NCBI GenBank assembly: GCA_036874045.1
Contig: CM072345.1
Span: 9,720,501-9,784,500, forward strand
Direction of reading: 5' to 3'
Length of the DNA stretch: 64,000 nucleotides
Source: Cymodocea nodosa
Lineage: Eukaryota > Streptophyta > Magnoliopsida > Alismatales > Cymodoceaceae
The notes beneath the pieces were generated by a model that saw only the letters and a program-made list of their open reading frames with translations, did no database searches and was not told the DNA's origin. The translations under genes and the position numbers were made by a program. Shown here piece after piece: positions 1-13,051 of the stretch (within the stretch, counting starts at the first letter, position 1; each line of letters begins with the position of its first letter).

Positions 1-429
1 CAGCATCATGTTGTCATAATTGGCAAAGAATATTTGAGATATGCTAAAAAAATAAATGGCCATCAGCAGCTTTTCATAGATCATTAAGGGGAACAATCTA
101 TCCAAGAGTGTTCCACTGCATTTCACTGAACTCAAGGTTTACCAGCCATTGGCCACAAACATAAACAAGTTACGTCAATATCAAGATGAGTTAACAATAG
201 AAACTTACTAGACAGATACTTGATAATGACAGTAATACATGATTTTCAAGCTATCTTCTCCAAGATGCCAAGAATCTAACCCTACCCCTATTATTGATCA
301 GTTTACCAGTGACAGTTACAAGTGGTCATGGCCATAATTTAGATATAGGACGTACATACAGTCATGGATAACAACCATGTGAGCATTGCATGAAGATAAA
401 TCATAGATCTAATCATTACTAGAAGTGTG

Positions 430-2600
430 GCAAGCCAAACTAGGCACAGATGTCTATAGAGGTTCAGAGTTCTTCACTTGTCAGTTCAGCTGTTGAGCCA
501 GAGTCCATTACTACTTCAACAATGACCCTGTCTCAAGCTGACTATACTAAATTTTTATAGATTTGAGAATGCCAAAACTCAACCACTATCTCCAATACTT
601 CTACATCTACTTCAAATAATTCTATCTCCATTGCCAATGACCACACATGCACTATATTTGGCGAATGATTTGTACAAACTTCTTCTTAGATTAACCCTTG
701 ATAAAGCCCTTTACGTCCCTGATTTTTTCGTTAACCTTTTATCCATTAATGTCATTTCAAATAATTATATGTTATACATATAACCACCCTTCCTTTTTAT
801 TGTGTTTTTCAGGACTTACAAAAAGGAAAGAACATTGGTTTAGGTCATAAGGAGAAACTAAGTGTGTATCTTCTGGTACATAGTAAGATATTCCATGGGC
901 TAGTGCATTTAGTTACTAGTTTAGTGCTTTCCATCCCTTGGCATAACTGACTTGACAGTCCATTGCGTTGTAGGTTATAACAAACTTTATCTTGGTTTTC
1001 CACTTCACCTTTTGATTATAAGTCTTGTTAATTGGGCAAGCAAAATTGTGCTACCTTTAGTCATTTGCATCTTGTGTCATGTTGGAGTTTATTTAAGTTT
1101 GATCTTTATAATATATTAAGTCCTATTAGAGCTTCATTAGTATTAAGTCGTAGATATTATATTATTTTCATTGATGATTATTCTTGTACTTAGTGAGTTT
1201 ATCTATGTGTCATGTTTAGGATGTAGTGAAAATCTTTTTTAATGGAATAAAAAGTCATGTTTCTATTGTGCTTAAATTTTTTCATACCAATAATGCATTA
1301 AATTTCACTCAATTTAACATTTAGTCCTATTGTAACTCATTAAGTGCAATACATCAAACTACATATGCTCATACCTCACAATAAAATGGTATTACCAAAC
1401 ATAAACATTGAAAATCTCAATGTTGTTTGCCCCATCGTGAATCAAATGAAGGTTTCAAAGTATTTATGATCTAATGTTATTTTGACTGCATTATACTTAA
1501 TCAATAGGACGCCTACCATTCACCCTTTAAAGGGAGAAATTTCCTTTTATAGAGACTTCACTTAGATACTAACATTTTCTCCATCCCCCCTAAGATGTTA
1601 GTTGTGTTATCTTTATGCAAGACTTATCTCTTAGACTTTACAGGCTAGCCCCATGATCTCTCAAGAGTGTCTTTGTTAGATATTTTACACACAAGGACAT
1701 TGATATTTACATCATCCTACAAAGGTTATTTTGTATTTGTTGATCTCATTTCTTCCAATCACAGCCCTATTTTGAGTCCACTAATGATCTTGTTGAAGGT
1801 ATTCTTCTACCAAGTCTTTTTGAATTACCGAGAACAGATAGAAGTGACTCCACAATTGTTGAACCAGAAAATCAATGTCCCTTACGAAAAGGTAATTGAA
1901 TTTGCATGACTCATCCCATTTCTCACTTTGTATCTCATGATCACCCAACACCATCTTTTCAAGACTGTGCCTTTATCCAATCTGAGTCCATTCTCTGAGA
2001 CTACCAAAAAACACTACTAGTACCACATTGGAAGACAGCAATAGATGAGAAGATGTTTAGCTTTTACATCACATGACACATGGGAACTAGTGCCTCAACC
2101 TATGGACACCAACATAATCACTTATAGATAGGTATACACTACAAAGCATAAACCTGATGACATAATAGACAAGTACAAAGCAAAGTTTGTTGATTATGCA
2201 AAGACATTGTCCTCAACTATCAGACTAAATTCAATCTTGAGTGCTTCTTTTTAATGCTATTAATTAGATATAAGGCATACACCAGTTGAACATAACGAAT
2301 TTCTTTTATTATAGTGACCTAACAAAATAGGTGATGATGAAGTATCCTACAAGATATGAAGCTTGACAGAAGGATAAACTATGTTACCTAAAAAGGTTAT
2401 TTATAGTCTACAATAAAGTCTAAATGCTTGGTTTGAAAAATTCAACAAAGTTGTTGAGAAAAGAGGCTACAAGGGATGTGTTATCAATTATTCATTATTT
2501 TACAAGAAATCTATAGCTTGATGCATTATTTTTGCAATCTGTCGATGATACATCAGTAAATCTTATTATGTTATTATTGGTAATGTAATTGGGTAATCGG
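430..2600 (+). mobile_element. Copia LTR-retrotransposon fossil in PTAC3 intron 3
   Basis: Degraded gag-pol of a Ty1/Copia element in the plus orientation, opposite to the host gene. Recognisable parts in order are a gag zinc-knuckle remnant near 430, a protease-to-integrase stretch from about 540 to 1560, and reverse transcriptase from about 2040 to 2590 that stops around the YVDD region. I see no terminal repeats. It is broken in many places and looks old. Confidence 0.75.
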
Positions 2601-3552
2601 ATAACCATTTATATGCAATCCCATAAATGTATTCTTCTAATGCCTCCTTAGGGATAATCTAGTGACCGAAAATCTTCTTTTCCCTTATTGCAGTGCAAAT
2701 GGCACAGCTTAAACTAATTCATAGCAGAGGATTGAATGGATAATAAAGAAAAGCTCAAGAAGGCTAACAAAGGGAAATAAATTGATTTAGATTTCAACAT
2801 GGCACTTCATGCTGCCGTTATAATGACAGGCATGAATAGCACAGCTTAACATTCTGAGGCTGATAAGATGTTCAGATTAAAGAAAATTTCTCTCCTGGAC
2901 GGAAATTATCCAAAATAAGATTCACTCGATTTGCCTTTCAATAAAATTAACCCATTTAACTAACCAAACTTTGGCACAACACCAGAGCAGTTGGTAGATA
3001 TATAAATGAACAGTACTTGGTAGAATCACAAAAGCATTTTATTTACAAAAGTATTCAAAAAAATTGAAAATATGATTTTATTTTTTTTTAAAAAGCCTTT
3101 TCATTCAAATTACTTGCTCTTATATGGTTCAAGAGGAAAAAAAAATCAAGAATGATAACACCTTTAAGAAAACCAAAATTCACATCATGCTGCCACCATA
3201 TTCAATGTGCAAGACAAATGAGAACAACCAATATTGTAACTATATGTGCAATAATCCACGCACTAACTCTAAATTTGTCAATATATAAATGCAGTGTGTT
3301 AGGTTTTAATAGAATCTAGAAATGATTGGACATGTCAATCTGTTATTATAGCTGAGCTATTTGTGATTGAGTTGGCACATTTGAGTGTTAACATCACTAG
3401 ATCTAGGACCACATATATACATCTAACTTTGAATCTGTTAGTACATAAATTCATTGTAGGCAATTGTTAAGGCATTAGAATTCAGAGAAGTAATATTTCC
3501 ATGGTTATAACAATAGGATGAAAAATATACCATACAAATAAATTTAATCTAC
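2601..3552. other. PTAC3 intron 3, unclassified part
   Basis: AT-rich intron sequence between the Copia fossil and exon 3. I see no coding region. The only notable item is the short exon-derived copy at 3455-3480. Confidence 0.6.
3455..3480. repeat. 26-bp copy of PTAC3 exon 3 sequence in intron 3
   Basis: The 26 bases from 3455 are identical to bases 3615-3640 inside exon 3 (the codons for NALTIAY on the minus strand) and have the same orientation, 160 bp apart. Flanking bases do not match on either side. Confidence 0.85.
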
Positions 3553-3770
3553 CTGCACACTAAGCAAGCAATTAAAATGGAAGGTGGTAGCCATTCTCCC
3601 TGCTGCCTCCATTTCGTAGGCAATTGTTAAGGCATTAGAATGGTCACCAGCTTTACAGTCTTCTTGAATCAGAAGATCATAAATCTCATCAGTAGCCCTT
3701 AAACCTCCCTCAGCTCCCTTCAGGAATACTTGATTGGCATCATCCAGATGGTTATTCCTGACTAGTTCCT
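3553..3770 (-). CDS. PTAC3: PTAC3 exon 3
   Basis: 218 nt complete Glu186 and encode residues 187-258, ending LLSVQ before the donor GTAGAT. Intron 2 between exons 2 and 3 is only 95 bp. A 26-bp piece of this exon recurs in the next intron at 3455-3480 (see findings). Confidence 0.93.
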
Positions 3771-6700
3771 CTGTTTTCAGCCAAAATTGATTGGCCATCA
3801 TTATTAAAACAAGAAGCAGCTGTGAGTAAATAACTGGATTAACAAGATAAAATAAGTCAACATACCAACAAGCACAAGCCAAGCTTGCCGTATATCATAG
3901 TTTAACCTTTCCATTGCTGCAAGAATTTCTAGGCCACTGGTAGCATGACCCTTAGAGCCAAACAAGCGAACTAGAGAAAGAAATGTTTCATGCAGAGGGC
4001 GTAATCCTGAACTCAACTCCTTCCTCAATGCTTGCATCTGCATTGAATATAGTGGATTTTCAGCATAAGTACATTTTCAAAAGTTCAGACAATCCCTCTC
4101 TCCCTTTAAGTACAAGCATAAGTACAAGCATAAGGATTGAATAGTGGAAAGTGTACTGACATTTATAAAAAACAATCTAAGTCAACAGAAGCATACTATG
4201 CATCTATGGGTGTTTGTGCACACACATATCCGTACATAAATACATGCATACATATATACACACAAATATATCACAACTTCAGATGCATTTTATTTATCCC
4301 TCTCTCCCTTTAAGCCCTTACAACCTAATGCATGTTGTCCATCCCTCTCTCCCTTTAAGCCCTTACAACCTAAAACATTCATTGACACAACTAGTATTAT
4401 ATTGAAAGAGTAAGCTAAGTTACTACCGATAAATCCTCATGAAAGATAAATCCTCTTCCTATTTTTGACAGGAGCAGAGTTGAGGAGCTCAACTGGATTA
4501 TTTAGTTGGGAAGTTTTGGAATTTGACCCCCAGAAAAGTTGTGCTTATATTTTCCAAATCTAGTTAGTTTCCTCGTGTTCACTCCTCCTCCTCCCATTGA
4601 TTATAGCTTTGATTGGATGGGCTGAGTTTACACAAACAAGCATAAGGTTGGACCCCCTCAAGATGTCAATTGATTCACTGACCATCAAAGGTGGAGAAAC
4701 TTAGGGCAATCTTCCAGGTTCTTTTAAGTAGGAGGTGAAAGTCTTTCCCTCTTCACAAAGGAATGCCTTATGTAAAACCTTTTTGCACCCTCTCCCATCA
4801 TATTTTAGACACTTTAACTTTGGTATCATGTCAAACTTGTCTCTAACCAAAAAAAGGAACATTTCGAACTTTAATAGAAATGCCAATGAAAGTTCAATCA
4901 AACCACAAAAGTTCGCAAAAAATGCCAAAAACTATGAAATTGGACATGAAATTTTAGGGCAAGTTAAAATAATCGATAATACAAATCAAGGAATGATTAA
5001 AGCAGCTTTTGGACATTTAAAACACAGTATACTTCCAAAATGGAGTGTCAAAAAACAATAAATTATTTATAATACACTAATAATATTATAAATAATCAGA
5101 AAAATACCAACCTTATTAAAGCTCAATACCACTTGTTCAAAATCCTTGTGCATGCTTGTAAATGCATAAAATTGAAATAAAAAAATAATTTTAAAAAAAT
5201 CATAGGGAAAAATCCTCTGTAAATGTAAAAAATGGCTGAATCTGCATTATTTGGATGAAAAATAAAGATCTGCATATTTACAAGTTAGATTTAAGGATAG
5301 ATACATGTTTTCAAGGTAGATCTAAGAAAAGTACATGTTTTCTTGATGGATCTAATGAAAATAATGCTAGATCAACTCAAAATTTTAAACAAATCAAAAC
5401 AATCCAACAAAAAATTGATAATACCTTAATATCAGTATAAATGGAAGAAAATGAAACGAATCAAGAGCAAAGAATTCATGGACAGGAAGAGCATGTGAAG
5501 TCTGCTAGCTACCTACTTTGAGAAGTTTCTCCACTTTACAGATGGTGAGCTTCAGAGTTGCTTTGATGACTTATTTGGTAGTTAAGCAACAGGCAGGAGA
5601 GTGAGTAGTGGAGAAGAGAAATGAGATGAATCTTTAAAAAAATTGGAAAAGAGGTAGGGTGCCATATTTTTCCTAGAATAACACCATGTTGATCTGACAG
5701 TGCACGTCCACTGATATGTGGTTTTGAAAAATAAAAATAACCAAACGTCAGTCAACATGATATTCTAGACCAAAATTTCACTGAAACATTCATCGAAATC
5801 TAGATTTTGCCTACATGAAGTGGTATTTCTTGTTGATATTATCCAAAATTGGCATGTGTCAACACAATTTTGCAAACACATCCCAAAGTTGCATTCCATG
5901 CCTTGATAGCATTCTTCCTCTTCCTTGCAAGAAGGATTTGTAAATCAACCAAGCACACTAATATAACAACAAAAGAAGTACTACAAGAAGGAAAGAATAA
6001 AGAAGTGTTCAGTTTTGCAGTCAAGCAAAAGGATCACAAGGTAACAAGATGCACCAATAAGTCATCCCTCTAAAATGGGCTCTAACTCCAATCATTAGGC
6101 CCAAATCTGTCTTTAGCTCACCCAATTTCAACCAACCATGTAAAAGGACTTTGTATATCTTCATTTCTGAGGGAACCTCTTGGCTGGCTAACACTATTAG
6201 CAATCTCTCGATTGACCACCCCCATTGCCCCCTCCTTGGAGGCTTGTGCTTGCAGTTGAGGCACAAACAATGAACCATCACAGCAAAAAATTCTTTTGCT
6301 TTTAGGGTATTCCACAAAACAGTTTGTTTGACTAGATGGATTTCCCATTGGTTTGAGCTAGTGTAAACATTTTTTTGTAGCCCATGATGCTCAATTGTAG
6401 GCTAGACCAAGCAAACATCCAATCATATGTGATCATGATCCAAATATTATTCAAATGAAGCAATGCAGATGCCACGTTGAACAACTTGAGGATGTTTGTG
6501 ATGAACATCAATGATAGGATGCAAAGGTTGATCATCAATCAAGTGGTCCTTGAATATCATAAAGCTAAAATCTCCACTCCAACTAATAGGCATGTTTAAC
6601 CCTAGTAGCACACAATTGTAAATAGTGAAGACTTAATATTTCACTCAAATGTGGAAAGGATTAGCTTTATGCAACATGCTAGGCTAGCTATCATACAATT

Positions 6701-9179
6701 ATTCTGCAAATAAGTTTTTTCCCTGTCCCCCTCCAAACTAGCATCTGTCCACTAGGTCCAACTGTCTGAATCATGTTCACCTAACCAGATTCCTCCTCTA
6801 CTATGCCACCAACGCTCACTCCTTTTGATGCCCCCACCTCCCCAAACACCATTGCCACCTAAATTCTTGTTTGACTGGTCCTCACTTTTGTCCTCACTCA
6901 GCCTCGATTACTTGGACAAGGGGATAAAGACAAACCTTCATCAAACATGGAAGGAATCATCACTTGATATCACTCAAGGTCAGTCGAGAACATTTGATGG
7001 AAGGAAAATGACTGCCTAAAATTGCAGGTCCCCTTAAGACTTGTTCAAGATCACTTGCTCATGAGGAATCACAGGGGCAAGAAACAAAATGAGAGAGTGT
7101 AGCTTCTCCTCTCACCCATCATTTGTTCTTTCTTCCTCAATAGAAAAATTGTCACAAGCTTGGTTGCCTTAATACATGCATTATAAAGGAAACAAGGCTT
7201 CTCAAGAGATAGAGAATATCACCCACATATTCATGTTACAAAGCTTTGGACCAACATAGTCAGCATTCTTTGGCAATGTTTTACTTAAATTATCAAACAT
7301 TCATTCACCAACTGAAGTAGAGGACCCATAATGTGGAGGCCAAATTGACCATCTCAATCTAAAGACCAAGACCAAGCCAACCCAACGTACAACCCATCAA
7401 TCCACAAAAGGTAGCTCATTATGCTTGCATGGATGCTTGGTCCACTTAGGCATGGTTAAAGTAAAACCTCTAGATATGCTCATCCAATCAACACTAGTGG
7501 CCAATAGCCACTCAAGCATAAATTTCAACATGAGTCATTACCTTTCATAATAAGATTGTTCATCATTTAGCCAACCAAGCATACTTCTTCACACAAATCA
7601 TTCCCTATCATGACAAGACCATTTGTCATAGGCCATTCAAGCACATTTACCTACCACACGTCACCTTCTAATTGCATGTTCCTCACCTACCACCAACAAT
7701 ACCATAAATATGTCATTATTTTACTGTTATAGGTATGCAATTCAAACCATCTTTGATTGTTTCTTTCCTTTCCACTCACCTAACTTAAATGTCATAGGGT
7801 ATTTGGTGGCTCATATCAGGCAGACCCTAGATACTTTCTTTTCCTTTTAATGTAATAGGGTCCACCCCATCTAGACCCGATCCAATCTACCCAGGCTAAA
7901 TGAGTGAGCAAGATTGACCCAAGTCAAGCTGCCATGCAGGTATGAGGAACATCACACTTAATATATGTAACATTGTTGTTGTTGTTGTTGGGATATACAA
8001 CTATAATATATTTATAAATGATTATCGGATCATACTACATATGTAATGACATTTTACCATATGTAATGACTTACGTACCATGTAAGTACATTATACACAA
8101 CTATAAATCCAATTTTTCATCAACCAAGGAATAATATTCCTATTTTGGTCTTGAATCAATATCTAATCTACACCCATAAATGGTCTTTCTACGAAGAATT
8201 TTTTTTTATGGTAATATTATTGACTGAGTGTAGATTGTTACTTCATACATGTGACGGTCACAAGCAAGTTGGAATACTTATTCTAGATTTTGAAAGCATG
8301 TTTCTCATTCTTTGTCATGACAACAATGTTGTTTTGGTGCAAGTTCGCACCTATATGGTCAATGCAACTAAGGAGATTTGTAGTCATCGCCTTGATTGAC
8401 TTTGGTGTCAACGAACAAACAACCTTAAGTAAGGAATGCTAGTGTCTTCACGTATTAATAATTTGTTACCAATTCCGATATTTGACGCTTTAATGTTTCG
8501 CAGATTGTTCTCGTGTATTATGCAAAAATACACTTCATTCCAATCAGGCGTTTGGCATATCTGCCTTCTATTTCACGTTTTAACTCTCTGTTCTGTAGCA
8601 TGCATCCTCGCCGAAAAGAGTGGTGCAAACCATGTGTCGACTGCTGCACTGCTAGTTTATAGTAGGATTAGGCAATGCGTGAAACGAAGTACAAGCTAAA
8701 ACATAGACACTAAAAACCTTCCACTTTCACAACGTAAGTGTCTAGGATGCTAGAAATAAATCATATGCATGCCAAACAAATACAAAGGAATTTACCGCGC
8801 CTTCCTCGTCGCCGGATAGGACATAAGAAACGATGAGCCCGTGGAAGGACCTCGGCCCAGGCCTGAGCCCCGCGGCGACCATATCGTAAATGACATCAGA
8901 CACTCCGACTGGATCCCGGGCCCGGGCGCGCTCCATCAGCTCCTCCATGAACGTGAACCTCAGGCCCTTCTCCACCATTGACAACGAAATCCCGGAGGAA
9001 GAGGGCGACGACGAAGAGAGTCCGTCGTCACGGGCCTGCTTCTTCTTCTTCTTCCTGCGGGCATTCTTCTCCGTCGTAGGGATGGCGGCGGTGACGAGGA
9101 CGGAAGGTGTGTTGGGAGTAGAATGTATACTGGAGGAGGTCGGGAATTTGGCGGGCGAGTACAAGCGGAAAGCGACCAT
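3553..9179 (-). CDS. PTAC3: PTAC3, plastid transcriptionally active chromosome protein 3 (5' part, exons 1-3)
   Basis: PTAC3 is a plastid nucleoid protein with helical PPR-like repeats and a SAP domain that associates with the plastid-encoded RNA polymerase. Here 258 codons are readable in three exons, and the gene runs off the left edge. The product starts with a Ser/Thr/Pro-rich stretch typical of a transit peptide (residues 1-35), then a basic run (41-50, RRKKKKKQAR), then the conserved block around KGLRFTFMEELMERAR (71-86). Exon 2 carries RPLHETFLSLVRLFGSKG and exon 3 EAAGRMATTFHFNCLLSVQ, both hallmarks of Arabidopsis PTAC3 as I remember it. All splice sites are GT-AG and keep frame. The SAP domain and acidic region would lie outside the window. 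The start at 9179 is the first ATG of the frame and gives a sensible transit peptide. The gene diverges from psaE, 2.4 kb away. Confidence 0.95.
3866..4037 (-). CDS. PTAC3: PTAC3 exon 2
   Basis: 172 nt encode residues 129-185 plus one base of codon 186. The acceptor is ATGCAG before ATGCAAGCATTG; the donor is GTATGT. The join to exon 1 gives GDEEGA-MQALRKEL, which matches the family without a gap. Confidence 0.93.
4091..4374. repeat. Interspersed direct repeats in PTAC3 intron 1
   Basis: The motif ATCCCTCTCTCCCTTTAAG occurs at 4092-4110, 4296-4314 and 4341-4359. The last two copies continue together through CCCTTACAACCTAA, making an almost tandem 45-bp duplication. Near 4110 there is also a doubled AAGTACAAGCAT. 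Confidence 0.85.
4375..8795. other. Rest of PTAC3 intron 1
   Basis: About 4.4 kb of intron. Several short open frames exist (for example on the minus strand at 6021-6348 and the plus strand at 8145-8699) but I recognise no protein in them. The 6100-7900 part is less AT-rich and may be decayed transposon sequence I cannot classify. There is a short GTT microsatellite near 7974-7990. Confidence 0.5.
8796..9179 (-). CDS. PTAC3: PTAC3 exon 1
   Basis: The exon encodes residues 1-128, 384 nt, ending on a codon boundary (Ala128) before the donor GTAAAT. It is GC-rich and unlike the AT-rich DNA around it. It holds the transit peptide, the lysine/arginine run and the start of the conserved region. 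Confidence 0.93.
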
Positions 9180-11382
9180 TTCCTTCGCCCTCCTGCCAGA
9201 GGGGAGAAGTGTAACCGTGTAAAGTGGATAAGCAAGAGAGAAGTCATGGGCCGAAGCTAAACAAAGACCATGGGCACTAGTGGCAAAAGTGTAATTTCGG
9301 GGAGTATAGTTTGATAGCCAGAGAGTTAAAGAGTTCGAAAGTTGTCTTTTATTTTTTATTTAAAGAGTTTAGAGTCAGAAAGTTGTCTTTCTAGCTTCTT
9401 AAGATTAAAATTAATTCTTTTTAATTATCTAGCTATAATTTTCAACTTTATTTTTTGTATTTATTTATCAACTTTGTTATGAATATCATGTACGAAATAC
9501 ATATTATAAATAAATGCATATCTTTTGAAATTACATTACACGAATAAATAAATATCAATATTTACGATATTTTTCAATGAGCATTTACATAAAAATTATA
9601 TTTTTATTATTATTTTAACGAAGGTTGTATTGTAAGCGGTAGATTAAACTTAGACGTAAATGATTGATTGATAAATGAGCAAAACAAAATTCCTGAAGGT
9701 ATGTTCTTAATTTCATACCAGATTTTAATATAAGTTACAAAATTACAGTTTCTACAAGACTTTCAAAAGCAACCTTTTGCTGCTGAAAAATGAATTGATG
9801 TAAAATATCTGTTGTGTTCGATTTACCTCTTTCAACTTCTAACTCTCCACTATCAAATGCAATTATAATTTTTTTCCCTTGAAACAATACAATTTTAACT
9901 ATGATATTTATAATTTTTTTCATTATAAATATTTAATTTTGATGCATCGTACTATAATATTAAACACTAATATAAAAAATAGTAACTTGGTCGAAAATAG
10001 TGAGATAAAATATTTGTACATTCATGAAAAGGAGCAAAAAAAGATATCTAAAATGAATTTAATGTACTTCTTTTAAATAACTAATAAAAACTATGAGCAT
10101 GTCTGTTCACTTTTTTCTCTTTTCGAAAATAACGACGTAGTCATGTCAGTTGCTACAATTTAAATGAAAGTGCTAACAAATGCTCGCGATCAAAGAGAAA
10201 AATGCATGGTAAAAGTAGAATTAGAATGAGTGGGCGGTAATCAATTTGATTTATTTGTGACTCATCTAATTATTCTTAACAAGTTTATAATATTAGAAGA
10301 AATTTCCTCGATACCTCCAAAACTTTCATTATTCTTAGAACATCAATTACAGCAAGTAACAAACAATTTCCATTTTCATACTCTACCTTTTTAAAATGAA
10401 TGTGGTTTTATATTCTTTGATATTCGAAATTAACAATTGTCTCCATATATATTATTTCAATTGTTGTTTCCTTCTATTTCCGTGTCTTCATTTTTTTTCC
10501 TTTATTCAAAGTTCCTCTTCACACCATTTCTTCCATGACCAACATCACTTATTTTCACAAGTGCATGTATCAGATCCCTTGTAGATGTCCCATGGCTTCT
10601 TTAAAATTCGTATCATTGAAAGCTCCTTTCAATTACTATATTTGAGAACTACATTGATCAAAAAGATAGTAAACTTCAACATGATCTCTCGTAATAAAAA
10701 ACTATATCGAGCTTATGTCATTTTTTACCAAACTTTTGAACACTCAGGTTTAAAAAAAGAAGAAGTGATGTAATAGAACTTAGAAAATGACAAACCCATC
10801 GTAGAAAAGTTAAAAAAGCCTGTGTGACTTATGATGTCCTTCAATTGTTAACAATGATTATCAATAAAGATTCTGAAAAGAATCAAGAAATGGCATATAA
10901 ATAAGAACATTAATTTTAGATTTGTTTGTGTACTTGAAATTAAATTTAACAAAATTTAAGTATTTGTTTAAAAATTTAACGAAAATTTAAATTTAAATGA
11001 CAGTAAATATTGTTAAGAAGGAATAACATATGTAAAAAGGAGGAATCTTCATGGACTAGCTTTGATAACGTGAATGTGTGTGCATTTCAAGTGACTACCA
11101 ATACAGTAATAAAAAATTTTAGTTAGTTCATATATTGATATTTTCGTAATCCATATATTGTTTCATCTGTTAGTTCATATTTGTGTCTTCGAAATTATGT
11201 TGCATACCACTAAAATACACGTAGACCTATCAGCTGTTTCTTCAATTTTGAGGTTATCAATGAATTTGATTTTATTTGAAATTCACGGGAGCGAATAATT
11301 TTACAATACTTGTTTTAGATCAACTACTGTTTTAGTTTTTGACTTCGGATTTAATTTCTTACAGGTAAAATGCTAAATTTTA
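9180..11382. other. Intergenic region between divergent PTAC3 and psaE
   Basis: The first 100 bp next to PTAC3 are GC-rich and probably contain its 5' leader and promoter. The rest is very AT-rich, with only short open frames (two adjacent ones of 62 codons at 10396-10773) that resemble nothing I know. No transposon was recognised. Confidence 0.5.
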
Positions 11383-11437
11383 GATAAGAAATTAGATGTG
11401 GTATTATCCGAAATGGTGGATAGAATGCCTACGTGTC
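11383..11437 (+). promoter_or_regulatory. Putative light-response cluster upstream of psaE
   Basis: GATAAG (I-box type) lies at 11383-11388, its complement TTATCC at 11404-11409, and an ACGTGTC G-box/ABRE-like core at 11431-11437, about 200-250 bp upstream of the psaE start codon. I-box plus ACGT-core pairs are known in light-regulated photosynthesis genes. No clear TATA box is seen near 11480-11600; a TATA-less promoter with pyrimidine-rich start region is known for photosystem I genes. The functional link is inference. Confidence 0.45.
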
Positions 11438-11635
11438 ATGACACCAGTGGTCTCAGACCTTCGCCTCCATTGGTGTCCATAGATTCGCGTGGCCGGGAAA
11501 AAAATCCACACCCCTCATCGGAACCCCTCCCAATCTTTAATCATCGTCACAACGTACACACGCGCACTCTCCATCACCTTCTTCCCATCTCTCAGACCAG
11601 AGGAGCAGTGTTCGGAGCGGACCGACCACCCCCGG

Positions 11636-11911
11636 ATGGCTACCTCAAGCATGGCCTCGGCAGCTTCGGGCTTCGTTCTCACCTCCCCTCTCCCGAAGAG
11701 CACTGCCAACGTCCGCGCATCAGTCCTGGCATTCCCTAAGAACGACAGGTGGAGCCACCGGAGAATGGTCGCCGTCAGAGCGGCAGAAGGGGATGGGACG
11801 GCTCCTGCAAGTGACGAGAAGGCTCCCGCCACCGAGGCAAGCGGTGATGCGCCGGCCGCTGCCCCGAAGAAGCCCAAGCCGGAGAAGATCGGGCCGAAGA
11901 GAGGAACAAAG
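11636..11911 (+). CDS. psaE: psaE exon 1
   Basis: 276 nt, residues 1-92 (transit peptide, spacer and GPKRGTK), ending on a codon boundary before GTAATT. GC-rich relative to its flanks. Confidence 0.97.
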
Positions 11912-12820
11912 GTAATTAGCTGATGAGGTTTGTTGGTTCATAAGTACAGTCATGTGCAGATTAAATTATCGTACAAAAGTTAAAAGTCAAAACCATCCTT
12001 GTCCGACTCACGTATGGTTTTCGAGAGTCTGGTTCAAGAAATTGAGATGGTTGTAACTTGTAAGGGGCATAAAAGACTTGTTTGTTGTCACAAATATAAA
12101 TAAGATTAAATTAAAATTTTAATACATATTAACTTATTATATAACTAAATTTAAGTTTTAAAGAATTGATTATAATAAAATAAGAAACATCTTCGAAAAA
12201 TAAGTGCTTTGGGAGGCCTTTTTACCCAAATTTCCTATTATTCTATAGAATAGGATCATATTGATTTTTCAGTGGAAGGTTTTACACCTCTTGGCAGAGT
12301 GATCCACGCATCGGATTCAGATTTTTTAATATGCCCGGGTTCCTCCGAATCTTACAGCAGCAAATTATCCATTTTTTTTAGCGTATAAGATCGTTCGAAT
12401 TTTGACGAAATAGGTGTCCTGTTTGTTCCGGAATATCACAACAGTCAATACCAACAGGAGAAAGAAAGAAAAAAAAACTCTTTTAGGAAGTCCCCCGCCG
12501 GCGTTCATTGCTCCATATCATTTGTAGAAAAGTAGTGAATGACTTTTGCCTGTAGGTCAAGATCCTCAGGAGGGAGTCGTATTGGTACAATGGCGTTGGA
12601 TCGGTTGTGACCGTTGATCAGGTAAATTAACAAGCTTTTCAGTAGTTTCTGTTACACTGTCCGTGATTGTTACCGGGTGATGACATCTTTCCTTCTGATT
12701 TTTGTCGTCTTCCAGGACCCCAACAGCCGTTACCCTGTGGTGGTACGTTTCAACAAGGTGAACTACAACAACGTAGCTACCAACAACTATGCATTTGACG
12801 AGATTTTGGAAGTGAAGTAA
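11636..12820 (+). CDS. psaE: psaE, photosystem I reaction centre subunit IV (complete, 3 exons)
   Basis: The three exons give 148 residues. Residues 1 to about 49 form the chloroplast transit peptide (Ser/Ala-rich, no acidic residue before 37), followed by the Ala/Pro/Lys-rich N-terminus of mature PsaE (50-84). The SH3-like core follows: [28 protein letters not shown], then [17 protein letters not shown] and the end DEILEVK. This is the nuclear-encoded stromal subunit of photosystem I that helps bind ferredoxin/FNR and takes part in cyclic electron flow. All three core strands and the YPV/RF motif are intact and the length is normal. The start ATG fits the known MA(T/S)-type N-terminus; no in-frame upstream ATG precedes it in the leader. 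The gene lies head-to-head with PTAC3 and tail-to-tail with the glutaredoxin gene. Confidence 0.98.
12556..12621 (+). CDS. psaE: psaE exon 2
   Basis: 66 nt, residues 93-114, from acceptor TGTAG to donor GTAAAT; both boundaries are phase 0. Intron 1 before it is 644 bp. Confidence 0.97.
12716..12820 (+). CDS. psaE: psaE exon 3
   Basis: 105 nt, residues 115-148 and the TAA stop, after the acceptor TTCCAG. Intron 2 is 94 bp. Confidence 0.97.
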   Translation, partial: DPNSRYPVVVRFNKVNYNNVATNNYAFDEILEVK

Positions 12821-13045
12821 CGAGGAGATGGACTTCTCCTCTTCCTATCCGTGTATCTTGCAAAACAATAGTTCAGGGGTTCTTGGATTGTATAAAACTC
12901 GTATTCTATTTTCAAATCTATGTATTCATAGTTCCCCGGCAACGAGTGCTGCAATCATCGTGTTCTGCTCCATGTTCTCAGTCGTTGAGTTTAAAATACT
13001 GCTTTACTGCGTGGTTGGAGCAAAGCTCTGGTGACATAGAAATTA

Positions 13046-13051
13046 AATAAA
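13046..13051 (+). terminator. Candidate polyadenylation signal of psaE
   Basis: AATAAA, about 225 bp after the stop codon. The position is plausible for a plant 3' UTR, but plant signals are loose. Confidence 0.35.

Noticed and set aside
8890-9247. Open frames opposite and out of frame to PTAC3 exon 1
   Set aside because: Shadows of the GC-rich exon.
10396-10773. Two adjacent 62-codon open frames between PTAC3 and psaE
   Set aside because: Low-complexity, Phe/Ser/His-rich translation and no family likeness.
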